This document shows, piece by piece, positions 23,663 to 35,800 of a DNA stretch of 64,000 nt; positions within the stretch are counted from its first letter, which is position 1; each line of letters starts with the position of its first letter. The position numbers and the translations under genes were made by a program. The stretch comes from Monocercomonoides exilis. Taxonomy: Eukaryota; Preaxostyla; Oxymonadida; Polymastigidae. The stretch spans positions 682,001 through 746,000 of the forward strand of contig LSRY02000032.1 of assembly GCA_001643675.2 (NCBI GenBank). Direction: 5' to 3'. The notes beneath the pieces are model-generated. The model was not told the origin of the DNA and ran no database searches. It saw nothing but the letters and a program-made list of their open reading frames with translations.

Positions 23663-24062
23663 TACAGATATCGCATAAAATACCAGACTTCGCACAAAAT
23701 TTCCGGAAAGATCGATTTCACAATTACAGCAAGAAGAAAAATTCTGACAATTTTCCTCAAAATATATCTCATCAATACAAACTTATTTGCAATGCAAAAC
23801 AATCAAAATAGCTTCATTTGTGCTAAGAGAGAATTATTTTTAAAATCTCGGAGAAACTCAAATCCAATTTTTCAGAGAATAAAATAATAATTTTTTTTTG
23901 AGCATAAACGAGGAAGTTTTGAAAGTCTCGTTTACAAAATGAGTTTGTATCATTGAGATATATTTTGAGGAAAATAATCAGCATTATTCCTCTTGCAGTT
24001 ATTGTGAAATTGATCTTGTCCGGAATTTTGTGCGATGTCCTGTATTTTTTGCGGTATCTGTA
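23663..24062. repeat. Imperfect foldback (MITE-like) element, about 400 bp
   Basis: Arms of about 130 bp (23663-23790 and roughly 23935-24062) pair in inverted orientation with scattered mismatches. They share TACAGATA at the tips, CGCACAAAATT, and the run TTTTCCTCAAAATATATCTCA. The tips begin and end in TA, compatible with TA-target insertion. No coding capacity. The arms are more diverged than those of the other elements here, so it is older. Confidence 0.7.
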
Positions 24063-25150
24063 TTATTTGCTAATAAATGGGTGATTATTTTAGAAATCAT
24101 ATTTCTTCATTCAAAATTTTTGGTACAAAAGCATTTCTTGAATATTAATTAAAAATAATTTGAAAAGTGAAAAGGCTTATTGAACACATTTTAATCTTCA
24201 ATTCGTTAAAAAACATTTGTTTCAAAAAACAATTATCATTATTTTTCTCTTTTGAATTAAAATTTTCTTTCAAAAAACCAACAATCATTGAAAAGTCAAC
24301 ACCCCGAAAAAAGATATGATATCAAAAATAATCACACAAATTTTTTTCGAAATTCTTCACCCGCTATCTCAAAATTTTTATCATTCATATTCTTTGTATT
24401 ATTCGGTTTGATCATATTGGAATATATCCCGAATAATATTATTTGTTGATGCAATAATATTTTCATCAAAAAATTTATTAAGAAAAAGATTTCTTCAATA
24501 TCAACAAAAATAAATTCCCTATGGATATAAATTTAATAATTTGATTGTTTTTGTTTGTAAAATAATCAATTTCAATTTGTTTATTAAAAAACAATTCATG
24601 GATATATTTATTATGATAGAACTTTCACATTGTTGTTCAGTGATAACAACTGAATTACATTCTCGAAAATTACAAGACGACTGTTTCTTCAGAAAATTCA
24701 TCCACAAACTCATAAATAAACACTCATTATTCTTTCGAAATATATGAATTTATTTTTATTCATTTTTTTTTATTATTTGATGACAACTTAATTAAAAAGG
24801 ATCTGAGTTTCGTTCTTTTTTTGGAATTGATATTTTTCTTCACGCTTAACATAACAAATAAATAAATGACAAATGAATTTTTCAAAAAATTCAAAGTTAT
24901 AGAATCGTTAGGATTTTAACTATATTTCAAACTTTTTTTGCAAGAAAAAAAGAATGAAATTGATAATTCTTTCAAAAAAATGAAAAACGCATCGAAAAAA
25001 TACAAACTTGAAAATTGAATTAGTTCAATTATTCATGAAATAATCAATAAAATACAATGAATAAAGTTCAATTTCAAAAAACGAAATAAATCAGAATTTT
25101 AGAAATCAAAATTTCTATTATACGACAAATGGTTTAGACAGATCCAAATT
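24063..25150. other. AT-rich intergenic stretch upstream of UTP4
   Basis: No gene, repeat or RNA was recognised. A short region near 24520-24745 is open on both strands but without recognisable protein features. The UTP4 promoter should lie at its right end. Confidence 0.6.
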
Positions 25151-28100
25151 ATGAAAATCCACCGAAACAGGCTTATAAGATGGATTCCGTCAGCAGTACA
25201 TTCCATAGCTATTGACCCTTCTGGAAATTTTGCTGCTGTCGCAAGAGAAGATGGATCAATTGAAATCTATTGTTCTGGGCCAAACAAATCTTTTCATCTT
25301 GATAGATGCTTTCCTCCTCGAACATCCCTTCACATTAGAGGAATAAAATGGATTAGAAAAGATCCATCATCATATTCCTTCGAAAAAAATCCAGATTCTG
25401 AAAGCATTATACCTCAATATCGACTTATTTGTGGAACTCTTGGTGGGCAAATTATTGAATGGGATCTTGAAACTCTTAAAGAAAAACAAATTGTTGACAC
25501 TCACGGAGGCGCAATATGGTCTATTGCTGTTTCACCTGATGGAAAATTGATTGCTGCAGCGTGTGAGGATGGTGCAGTTCATCTAATTTCAACGGGAATT
25601 TCTGCTTCAAAAGATGAATCATTCGAAGCTGCCATGTATAATATGAAAAATAAACTTTCATATCTACAAATGCTCCCCAAAAGGAAAGGAAGAACATTGT
25701 CTGTTGCATTTTCTCAGGATTGCTCAGTCGTTTATTCAGCTGGAATCGATGGAATGATACATGGAACTCGAATAATGGGACAGGGCACACCAGAAGCAGT
25801 TCTTAAAATAGAGTTAGATCGAAAACGCGGTGAACGCCCTTGTGTTTGGGCTTTAGAAGTTGTGAATGGAGGTACAATTGTTTCAGGTGACAGTTGTGGA
25901 AGAGTTATATTTTGGTCTGCTACAACTGGCACACAACTCCAAGTCTTTAAGCAGCACGATGGAGATGTTGTTACATTTGCAAAGGATACAAATGGAAAGA
26001 GATTATTTGCGGGAGGAGTTGATGCAACAATTTCAGAATATAGACTGTCAGAAATGAGAGGAAGCAGCAAAGTCAGAGAAGAATGGCAGTTTGCTGGAAG
26101 ATCAAAGGAGCATACGCACGATGTGCTTTCTGTAGCATTTTGGGATCATTTTCAAGAGAAAATTATTTCTTCCATGTTTCGAGAAATACAAATGAAGCGC
26201 CTTGAAGAGATGGAAGAAGAAAGAAAAGAAGAAGAGGAAGAAGACGATGATGATAGCGAAGATGAAGCTGAAAAAGAGAACAGACGACAGAGATGGGAGA
26301 AAAGGCGAAAAGAAGAAACAGAAAGGATGGAGCTATTTCTTCAGGCAATGGAGCATCGGATGCAATACAACTCAGCCCGTGCTTTTGTGATAAGCGGCGG
26401 CGTTGACACGATTCTTGCGAAGCATTTCGTGACTGAGTCAAGAGCGGAAGTGCGTCCAGGAAAGGGATTTTCTGGAAATTCTGTGTCGAAAGATGCGCTG
26501 TACATTTCACCAATCGAAGGGCGCGTTGTGATGAATTGCTCAGCAGGGCAAGTGCGGTGGGCGATAATAAATGAAATGAAAGAGAAAGTTAAGTACAGAG
26601 AGATGCAAGTCGTTCTTGCACAGGACAGATACGAGCTGACACTTTGGGGGCTTCCTGAGAGTGCGAAATTGTCTTCGTCGACTTTGCCTTTTCCTGTCAG
26701 GCTGCTGCAGATAAAAAGGAAGAAAGCGGAGGAAGGAATGGCGTTTGTGTGTGCAGCACTTTCACCAGATGCTTCGCTGATCGCAGCGAGCGATGCTGAG
26801 GGAGTGACTTTTTATGTTGTTAATATAACGGGAAAGGAAGAAGGCCAAGAAGAAGAAGAAGAAGAAGACGAGGAGGAGGAGGAGGAGGAAGAATTTGATG
26901 AGTCAGAGATGGAAGAAGAAGAAGAAGAAAATGATGATGATGATAATGAAGATGACGTTGAAGAAGAGAAAGAAATGGAAGAAGACGAAGAATTAGAAGA
27001 AGGAGAAGATGAAGAAATGGAAGAAGAAGAAGAGGAAGATGACAAGAAAGAGGAGAATGATTCGTCAAATGAAGAAGAAGATGATGCAAAAAATAAGAAA
27101 GTAAAAGAAATAGAAAAGTTGATGAAGAAAAAGCAAGAAAAGGAAGAAAGAAAAACATCACCAAAAAGACGAAAGATTGAAGATTCAGAAGATGAAGATG
27201 AGGATAAAGAGGACAAAAGCATAGAAGACGATGCAAATTCCGTCAGTGAACAAGAAAGTGAAGGTGATGCTTCACTTGATGAAAACGAACATGACGAGTC
27301 TGAAGAATCACCAGAAAGTGACGTTCAGCCAGCCAAACACTCCAAAAAGAAGCAGAACACAAAGAAAGAGGCGAGCACTTCACAGCCACACACACTCACA
27401 AAGAAACATAACCACAGGCGATTGACAGCGCCTCTTGTTCCTCTTCCGCCGACAGCTGAGCCAGCAGAGTGGAAGAACACACTGCCACTGGCTGTGTCGT
27501 CCACACCCATCCACCACCCAGCCATCACAGACAGACTGCCTTATTCTTCTCATCTGCTGTTCTCATCAGACTCTTCTAGGCTCTTCTGCTGCTCACCTTC
27601 GGGTGAGTTTGCGGTCGTGTCGTTTGGCGTTGAGAGAGATAAAAAGGAAAGTTCGAATGCAAAACAAGAGACTGAAAAACAAAAGAAAGAGAAAGGAAAA
27701 GAAGGAAGTGATAATGACAAGCTGATGGATGACTCTGGTGAATCAGAAGCAGACGAAAAATTGCATCTTGAAAGATGGACAATCTCATCGCTTCAATTGA
27801 GCTGGCCTTCAACAGAAAAGAGAGGTTTGATAATTTTTTATGATTTTCTTCTTTTTTCGTGTTATTTTGAGTATTTACATTGCTGGATGTACACTTTTGA
27901 GTAGTATTTTGAATTTTCTTTGCATTTTCTTTTGAAGTTCCAAATTCCTCATTCTTTTTTCCTTAATATTTCTTTTTTTTATTTTATCTTCATTTCAAAC
28001 AACCCCTCCCCTCCTTTCCTCTACCCCCTTCATTTCCACAGCGCCCATCTGTGAAATGAAGCGGAATGTGCACAACACCCTCGTTGCATTGAAGGACAGC

Positions 28101-29160
28101 ACAAATCTGCTCTTCATTGTGGATGTGTCATCACCCACTCCGAAGCAGCTGGCGTGCATGCCCCGCATCCAGTCGTGCCCTCTGTTTGCCATCGATTCAT
28201 TGTCACACACGTCATTCACACAGCAAACACTTCAACCTTCTTCTGTTAATGACTCTTCTTCTTCTGTCTCTTCTTCTTCTGCTTCTAATTCTTCCGCCGA
28301 CAAGGGAAAGACAGCATCTTCTGAACAGCAATCTTCTTCTTCTTCTTCCTCCTCCTCCTCATCTTCTTCAACATCACCAGCAAAAGAGCAATCGACTCAA
28401 AACAGCAAATTGCCAAAGAGGAGAACCGTTCGGGATCCACCAGATCTTCTTGCATTCACTTTTGTTCCATCGCCCAAAAACTATTCATCAAAGACAAACG
28501 TTCCGTTGAATGTGATTAGAATAATCACAACAACTGGGAGCATTGTGGATTATGACATTGACGTGTGCACACTTCTTATTATTCTTCTGTTTTGACATAT
28601 ATTTTTAAATGAATAAATTATTTCTTTCCTATTTGAACTAATTTTTGTGATTGCAAAATTTCACTTCCTTTATAGTCGAATATGTTCCACTTTTGGAATC
28701 CAAAGATATCAACTCAAACACCATTAGAAGAGCTCATCAGCAAAATGAAAAAATCGTTTGAAATAACTTTTATTTCTGATTTATAACTTTACCAAACTGA
28801 TTTATGATTAATCACTTAATGGAAAATTTCCATTTTTCATTATTTATCATTTTTCTATATTTGTGCTTTAGGATCCTTGGGTTTGAGTATCTTTCTCCTC
28901 TGGAAACGAAATCGTCTAAGTTTTTGCTATGGACATCAACCGAGCTTATTCTTGTGAGCTACCGTTCTCCTTTTGCAAAAACCAACCACTCAAATTCTTC
29001 CTCCAAAACCAAAGGAGAAATTGTAGTTATGACTCAATTCAAACAGCTGGTGAATGTGGTTGCTCTTCTCAATGGAGACATCCACATTGTCGAGCAGCCT
29101 TGGACAAAGGTTGTACAGGCGCTTCCTGATCCTATTCGCAAGCACGAATACGGAACTTAA
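25151..29160 (+). CDS. UTP4: Utp4/Cirhin-like WD40 protein of the SSU processome
   Basis: Four exons, 25151-27824, 28042-28562, 28676-28755 and 28872-29160, with consistent phases, give 1187 residues; typical Utp4 has 690-780. The start (MKIHRNRLIRWIPSAVHSIA) matches the Utp4 N-terminus. WD40 blades follow, for example GGAIWSIAVSPDGKLIAAACEDGAVHLI, GTIVSGDSCGRVIFWSATTG and HTHDVLSVAFW. The C-terminus (FEYLSPLETKS... NGDIHIVEQPW... LPDPIRKHEYGT) matches the conserved Utp4 ending. Utp4 belongs to the t-UTP/UtpA complex that starts 18S rRNA maturation in the nucleolus. The extra length comes from a Glu/Asp-Lys insert at about 26830-27330, a second short acidic insert near 26200, and a Ser-rich loop near 28250-28380. 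With Rex4, this is a second ribosome-assembly gene here, but they are far apart and not an operon. Confidence 0.88.
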
Positions 29161-29859
29161 TTCAATTAACTTTTTCTTTTGAATGAAAGTTATATGGATG
29201 GAAGTCATGAAAAAAAAAAAACAAGGAAAATTATTATTTATGATTCAAAAGTTACAGCAGACGAGAAGACTTTTCAACGTGTAAAACACTGTTTTTTTGA
29301 GTTTAGTTCGTTCGTTTGCTTGTATCTAATATTCATTTAATCATAATCTTCTCATTTCAACATTCATTTCATTTCATTTCAAATATAAAAACAAAAACGA
29401 AAAGATGTTGCTAATAGCATAATATACAAGCGAAGAAAGGAGAGGCAGCATTTGAAATAGGTATTATTTTCCATTAAAAAAAAAGAGAAGAAATAATTTT
29501 GAGAAGTCCTTTCTTCAACCATTGGGGATAAACATTGGAAAACTTCAACAACAAAACTTCGAATAACTAAAAAGCTGATAACACACACAAGAATTTAACA
29601 AATAAAGCTTCAAAAGCTCCATTTTCAAGCAATGAAAAAATTTGTTACTCAGTTAAAAAGCACTTATATTCATTTAAATCATCGTCTTAATACTTTAAAA
29701 TCCACAAAGCATTAAATTTCTCGAATTATAATAAAAATTTATTTTTTTTGATAAAACAATCTTTTCGAAAAATTGAGACTTTAATTCACAATTCTCAAAA
29801 TTGGGAATAGAACTCAAATAAATGGTCTAAAACATTCCAAAAATTAAGAAGCCTTAAAA
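29161..29859. other. AT-rich intergenic stretch upstream of the polyketide synthase
   Basis: Between the UTP4 stop and the inferred first ATG of the synthase. Rich in A/T runs; no recognisable gene. The promoter of the synthase should lie here. Confidence 0.6.
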
Positions 29860-32800
29860 ATGAAAGTTGTCTCATTCGATTTATTCGGAGAAAAAGCTCT
29901 AAATGTATTTATTGATAAACTATTAATGCAATTTGGGATGCAAAGATCATCCCATTGCTTCGACTCTTAAACATGCAAAGATTATTGAAGGAAGAAGTCT
30001 GTCTACAGCGATTGTCTTGTTGCGCATATTGCTTTAAATATTTTATTATATTTGTTTATTTTTGTTGTATGATGCAAACATTTTAGAAATATTTTGCAGA
30101 GCCAGAAATCTTGAAGAGCCAAAGCATTATTGATGTTCTTCTTGCTCGTTCTTATTTATCAACTGATAAGTTAGCATTTATATATCTTGATGATGGAGAG
30201 CGTATTGGACAACAATTATCTTATTTGCAACTTACCGAGCGTGCAAAGTCGATTGGAGCATATATTCAAAAGAAAAAATTGACTCATCGTTGCTGCTTGA
30301 TGCTTTATCCACTCGAAAGACTTCATTTTGTTGAAGGTTTTATTTTCATTGAAAATATTTTTTTGCACTAGCACCTTTAATTCAAATTGTATTGACTTTT
30401 TTTTAATCTTCAACAATATTCAGCATTTTTCGGAGTGATTTTTGCAGGATGCATTGCAATTCCATGCTATCCTCCAGACCCTAGTCGTCTAAAGAGAACA
30501 ATGGCTCGTTTCAGAGCTATCATTGAAGATGCAAAAAGTCCGGTTGTTTGCACAACTCAAGCCATGATGGGAATGCTCAAACCAGTTATTGCTTCTATCC
30601 CTGAATTTCATGACATTGAAATTTTATGGATTGTGACAGACCAAATTGATAACTCTTATGGAAAAGATTGGGTTAATCCAAATGCATCTAAAGATAGTTT
30701 AGCTTTTCTTCAATACACTTCTGGCTCAACCGGAGTACCTAAAGGTGTTATGGTGACTCATGGAAACATCATTGCAAATGAAAAGATGATTATCAACTGT
30801 TTCCATCACAGTTATGATATGGGTTCAATTTGCTGGCTTCCATTGTATCACGATATGGGTCTTATTGGTCACGTGTTTGGTTCAATGTGGTCTGGAGCTC
30901 CTTGCTATCTTATGGCTCCAACAGATTTCTTGAAAAAGCCATATCGGTGGGTGAAGGCAATTTCAGATTATAAACTTTCGGCTACAGGAGGACCAAACTT
31001 TGGATATGAGCTTGTTGTGAGAAAAACTACACTTGAAGAAAGAAGCAAGCTTGATTTGTCACATTGGAAATTGGCGTATTGCGGATCAGAGCCAATTCAT
31101 CCAGCAGTTGTTGAGCGTTTCTTCAGCTACTTTGCTCCAGTGGGAATCAAAAGAGACATATTTATCCCTTGCTTTGGTTTGGCAGAAGCAACGTTGATTG
31201 TGACTGGACATGAACTTGGAACAGTTCCGCGTATGCTGATGCTTGATCAAGATAAGTTGGGAAAAGGAGAAGCAGAAATTCTGTACTTCCCACCTGGAAA
31301 AGAAGAGGAAACAGGAATGGAAGCAAAATCCTCAAGCGCATCTGCAGTAATTGTCGATAAAGACTCAAAGAAGAGAAATGTGAAGTATTTGATGACAGCA
31401 GGAAAAGTTGTATGGGCAGCAAACATTCGAATTGTTTCCACTGCACCACCTTTTGTTGCACTTCCTGAAGGAAAAGTCGGAGAAATATGGACGAACTCGC
31501 CATCAGTGACAATGGGATACTGGGGAAGAGAAGAGGCAACACGCGAAACATTCAGAGCATTTCTCGACAATGGTGAAGGTCCCTTCATGCGAACAGGAGA
31601 TTTGGGCTTTTTGAATGATGGAGAGCTTTTTGTGTGCGGAAGATTGAAGGATGTGATGATTATCGGAGGAAAGAACATCTATCCACAGGACATAGAAACA
31701 ACCGCTGAGAAAACAGTGGATGCTTTGAGAGCTGGTTGCTCGGCTTGCTTTTCGATTGATTGTGACGATGTGCGAAAGTGGACAGAAAAGCAGATTATCG
31801 AAGAGAAGAAGCTGAATTACCTGTCAGAAGAAGACGCCCAGAATTCTCTGTCTTCGTTGGCAATGCAAAAGAAATCTAGTTCCTCAGAACGAGTCATCTA
31901 TGTTGCAGAAACCAAGACTGATGTGCTTCAAGAGGAAGCGAAAGAGATTGTGCATGCAATCCTCGACAGCGTTTCCACACATCACGACCTGTCTCTCTAT
32001 GCCGTTGCACTGATCAAAGAGAGAACCATCTTGAAGACCACATCGGGCAAAATCCAGCGAAGAGGCACAAAAGCCGCCTTTCTTGATTTTGAGCTGGATT
32101 CTCACTACATTTGGCGCGAGGGGGTTCCACTTCCATCGACAACAGGAGGAAAAGACGGAGCATCCAAAGCCAGAACTGCATCAACATCATCTGCATCATC
32201 ATCTTCTTCTGATGGAAAAGCAGAAACAATGACAAGACAGAAAGCAGCACATCATCTGTCGCAGCCAACAGCTCGCAATGCTGGTTCTCAACAAGCAGGA
32301 GACGGGATGAGAGAGTCATCACCTTCACCAACACCTTCTCCATCTCTGTCGCCTTCGATGTCTCCCTCTCTTTTTGAGCCTGTTTATGGCCAGCAAGCAG
32401 CACTCGAGTCGGAATACGTGTCTTTCCTGCAGAAAAAGATAGCCGAGAGAAAAGGATGGGATCCGTCGACAATCGATTGTGAGGAGACGTTCTCTGCCTT
32501 TGGAATTGACTCAAAAGAAGGCTATGGGCTGATTGGAGAGATTGAAGAGCACACAAATGTGAGGTTGGACAACACTGTTTTGTTTGATTATCCAAACATC
32601 GGCTCGCTTGCAGCATATCTTGCTGGAAGGGCAATCGAGGAACAGGACGAAGAAGCAATAAAAGGCAGATTGGAAGCACAACGAGCAGAAAGAGAAGGAC
32701 ATGAGGGAAACAACGAAGAGATGAGATCAATCAACAGACCCGACGAGTGCAGTGCCAAACAACTTCTTTCTTCTGAGGTGTCAAAAGCACGAGAAGCACA

Positions 32801-35800
32801 ACAGAAGGAGTTGATTGCGATTGTCGGTATGAGCTGTCGTTTCCCCGGCGCCCACTCGACACAAGAGTTCTGGAACAACATCTGCAACGGAGTGGATTCC
32901 ATCACACGCGTGCCTTCCTCTCGTTGGGATGCTGATGCATTCTATTCGCCTGCCCCGTCCACACCTGGCAAGATGAACACACGAATGGGTGGCTTCATCG
33001 ACGGCATCGACCAGTTTGACAGGCGCTTCTTCGGCCTGTCAAACGAAGAGGCAGCAGCGATGGATCCGCAACAGCGCCAAGTTCTGGAGGTGGCTGTGGA
33101 AGCAATCGAAGATGCTGGAATAACACTCAATTCACTAACAGGCTCACCAACTGGTGTCTTTGTTGCAGCTTCTGGATCAAGCGACTATGCTGCAATGCAA
33201 CACAATCCTCATTCATATCAGATGATGGCCAACCAACACAATACCGATCCTTCCTCATCTGATTTGCCTGCTGCCAGCGCCAGCTATTCAGCAACAGGAT
33301 CTGCCATGTCCATTGTTGCAAACAGAATCTCATATCTTCTGGATCTCAGAGGCCCATCAGTTTCAATGGACACAGCTTGCTCATCTTCACTGGTTGCATT
33401 AGATGCAGCTGTCTCTGCTTTGCGTTCTGGACGATGCTCTGTTGCACTGACAGCAGGTGTGAATGTGATCTTGTCTCCGCTGGTGTCTGTGAATCTCTCT
33501 CAGGTTGGTTTCCTCTCACCAGACGGTCACTGCAAAGCATTTGATGCCTCTGCGAATGGCTATGTGCGGAGCGAAGGGTGTGGGTGCGTTGTGCTGAAGC
33601 CGCTGTCTGCTGCTCTGCGAGACGGTGACCGCATCTACGCGTGTGTGCGCTCGACAGCAGTCAACCAGGACGGCAAGTCGAATGGGCTGACTGCACCCAA
33701 CCCGAAGGCTCAGGAAGAGTGTCTGCGGGCAGCTGTGGCTGGGGCGTTGATGGACGGTGCAGCATTGCAGGTGATTGAGGCACACGGGACAGGCACAGCA
33801 CTCGGCGACCCTATCGAAGCCAAAGCGATTTCACACGTTTATTGCCCACCGAACAGAAATGCGAAGAATCCCCTGCTTGTAACTGCAGTGAAGTCGAACA
33901 TTGGCCACTCTGAAATTGCTGCTGGAATGGCTGGGCTGATCAAGACAGCGCTGTCTATCTACACAAAAGTGATTCCTGGTGTTGCCCTCTTCAGAGAATG
34001 CAACAACGCTATCGACGAAGAGCAGCTCAAAATACAGATCGTGAGAAAGACACAGCCATGGCCAAACACAAATGCATGCGGCATCCGATTTGCTGGTGTG
34101 TCCTCATTTGGATTTGGAGGTACCAATGCACACACTATTTTGCAATCGGTTCCAGTTGAAGCTTGCAGAGAAACCGAAGAAGATGCAGATGCTGTGACCG
34201 TTTCGAAGGCATCTGCAGCTGGAATGGTTGCATCACCACCACCTGAATCATCCTCATCTCCAAGTGGAAACGAGAATGAGAACTCACTTCCTGTTGTGCT
34301 TCCTCTGTCTGCAAAGACACAACCATCGCTGAAGCTGCTTATGTCTGCCTTCAAAAAGTACCTGAAGGAAATGGTACAGAACAACTACACATATTCTCTC
34401 TCATCGCTTGTCTCTCCTCTGTTCTTCAACCGCAATCACCATCCAGAGCGTGCAGCTGTCACTGGACGGAATGTGGAAGAGCTTGTCGGCTCGATCGATG
34501 CACTGCTCAGCGACAAGCCACCAAAAGTGGGCGGAGCAACAGGCAGAGCAGCACGAAATGTGGGTGCAGGCACAAAAGTTGGGTTTGTGTTTGTGGGACA
34601 AGGAACAGCATATCCACACATGTGCCAGGAGCTGATGAAAGTGGAAGGACCATTCAAAGACACGATGACAAAGATACAGAAATTGATTCTGGAAATCAAT
34701 CCTAAATTGGACATTTTGAAAGAGATGATGGCAGACAAAGAGAACAGCCGATTGAGCGCATCTACAGCAGTGTCACAGCCATGCATATTTGCAGTGGAGG
34801 TAGCACTGGCAGAGCTGGTGAAGTCGTGGGGTGTGGAGGCGTCGGCGGTGGTGGGGCATTCGATTGGGGAGATTGCAGCGAGTGTGGTGTGTGGAGCGAT
34901 GAGCATGGAGGAGGCAGTGCGTCTGGTGGTGATCCGTGGGGAGTGCATGAGCCGAGCGAAGGAAGGCGGGGCGATGGCGGCAGTGGAGATGTCAGTGGAG
35001 GAGGTGATGAAAGTGCTGGAGAAGTGTGGGGTGAAAGAGAGCTCGGTGACGATTGGGGCGTGGAACAGCCCAACATCGGTGACGCTGTCAGGAGAGACAG
35101 GAGCGATGGACAAAGTGCTTGGGGAGCTGGAGAAGACAGGAGTGTTCTGCCGGAAACTGGATGTGTCGTCAGCGTTCCACACGTGGTACATGGACTCGGC
35201 GCGGGAAGAGCTGGAGAAGCGACTGGGGGTTGTGAAGAACACACATGGGAAGATTGCGTTTGTGTCGACAGTGAGTGGGGAAGAGATTGATGGAGAAGAG
35301 CTGACTGGAGAGTATTGGGGAAAACAAATCAGATCTCAAGTCAAATTCTGCAAAGCTATCGAAACGATGGCAGAAAAAATGAAGATTCGCACTTTCATTG
35401 AAATTGGACCACATCCAGCACTCATACGAAACATTGCAAGTTGTGTAGAAGCAGCTGCCACTTCATCTGCTTCAGCATCAGCCACAATTATTCCAACTCT
35501 TATTCGAAATGAAGACTCATCAGTTGCCATCTCCACAACTATATGCCATCTTTACACCGCAGGAATCCTGCTTCCACAGGCTGTCAGCGCCATCTTTGGA
35601 ATTGTGCGCAAGCCATTCTATGAAACGCCGTTTATTGCATCTCATCCACTTCCACTCACTCCATGGAACCACGAGCGATGCTGGGTGGGCACAGTCTCAT
35701 CAGAACCCTTCAGAGCAGCTGCGCTTTTCTCAAAAACAGCAAGTGCAGTTGATCCACTGGCTGAAGATGCGTCATATGAAGAGCATTTTGTGCCTGCTGC

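Noticed and set aside
24519-24747. Overlapping open frames of about 65 codons on both strands
   Set aside because: AT-rich, no recognisable motif, mirrored on both strands and without neighbours; probably chance.
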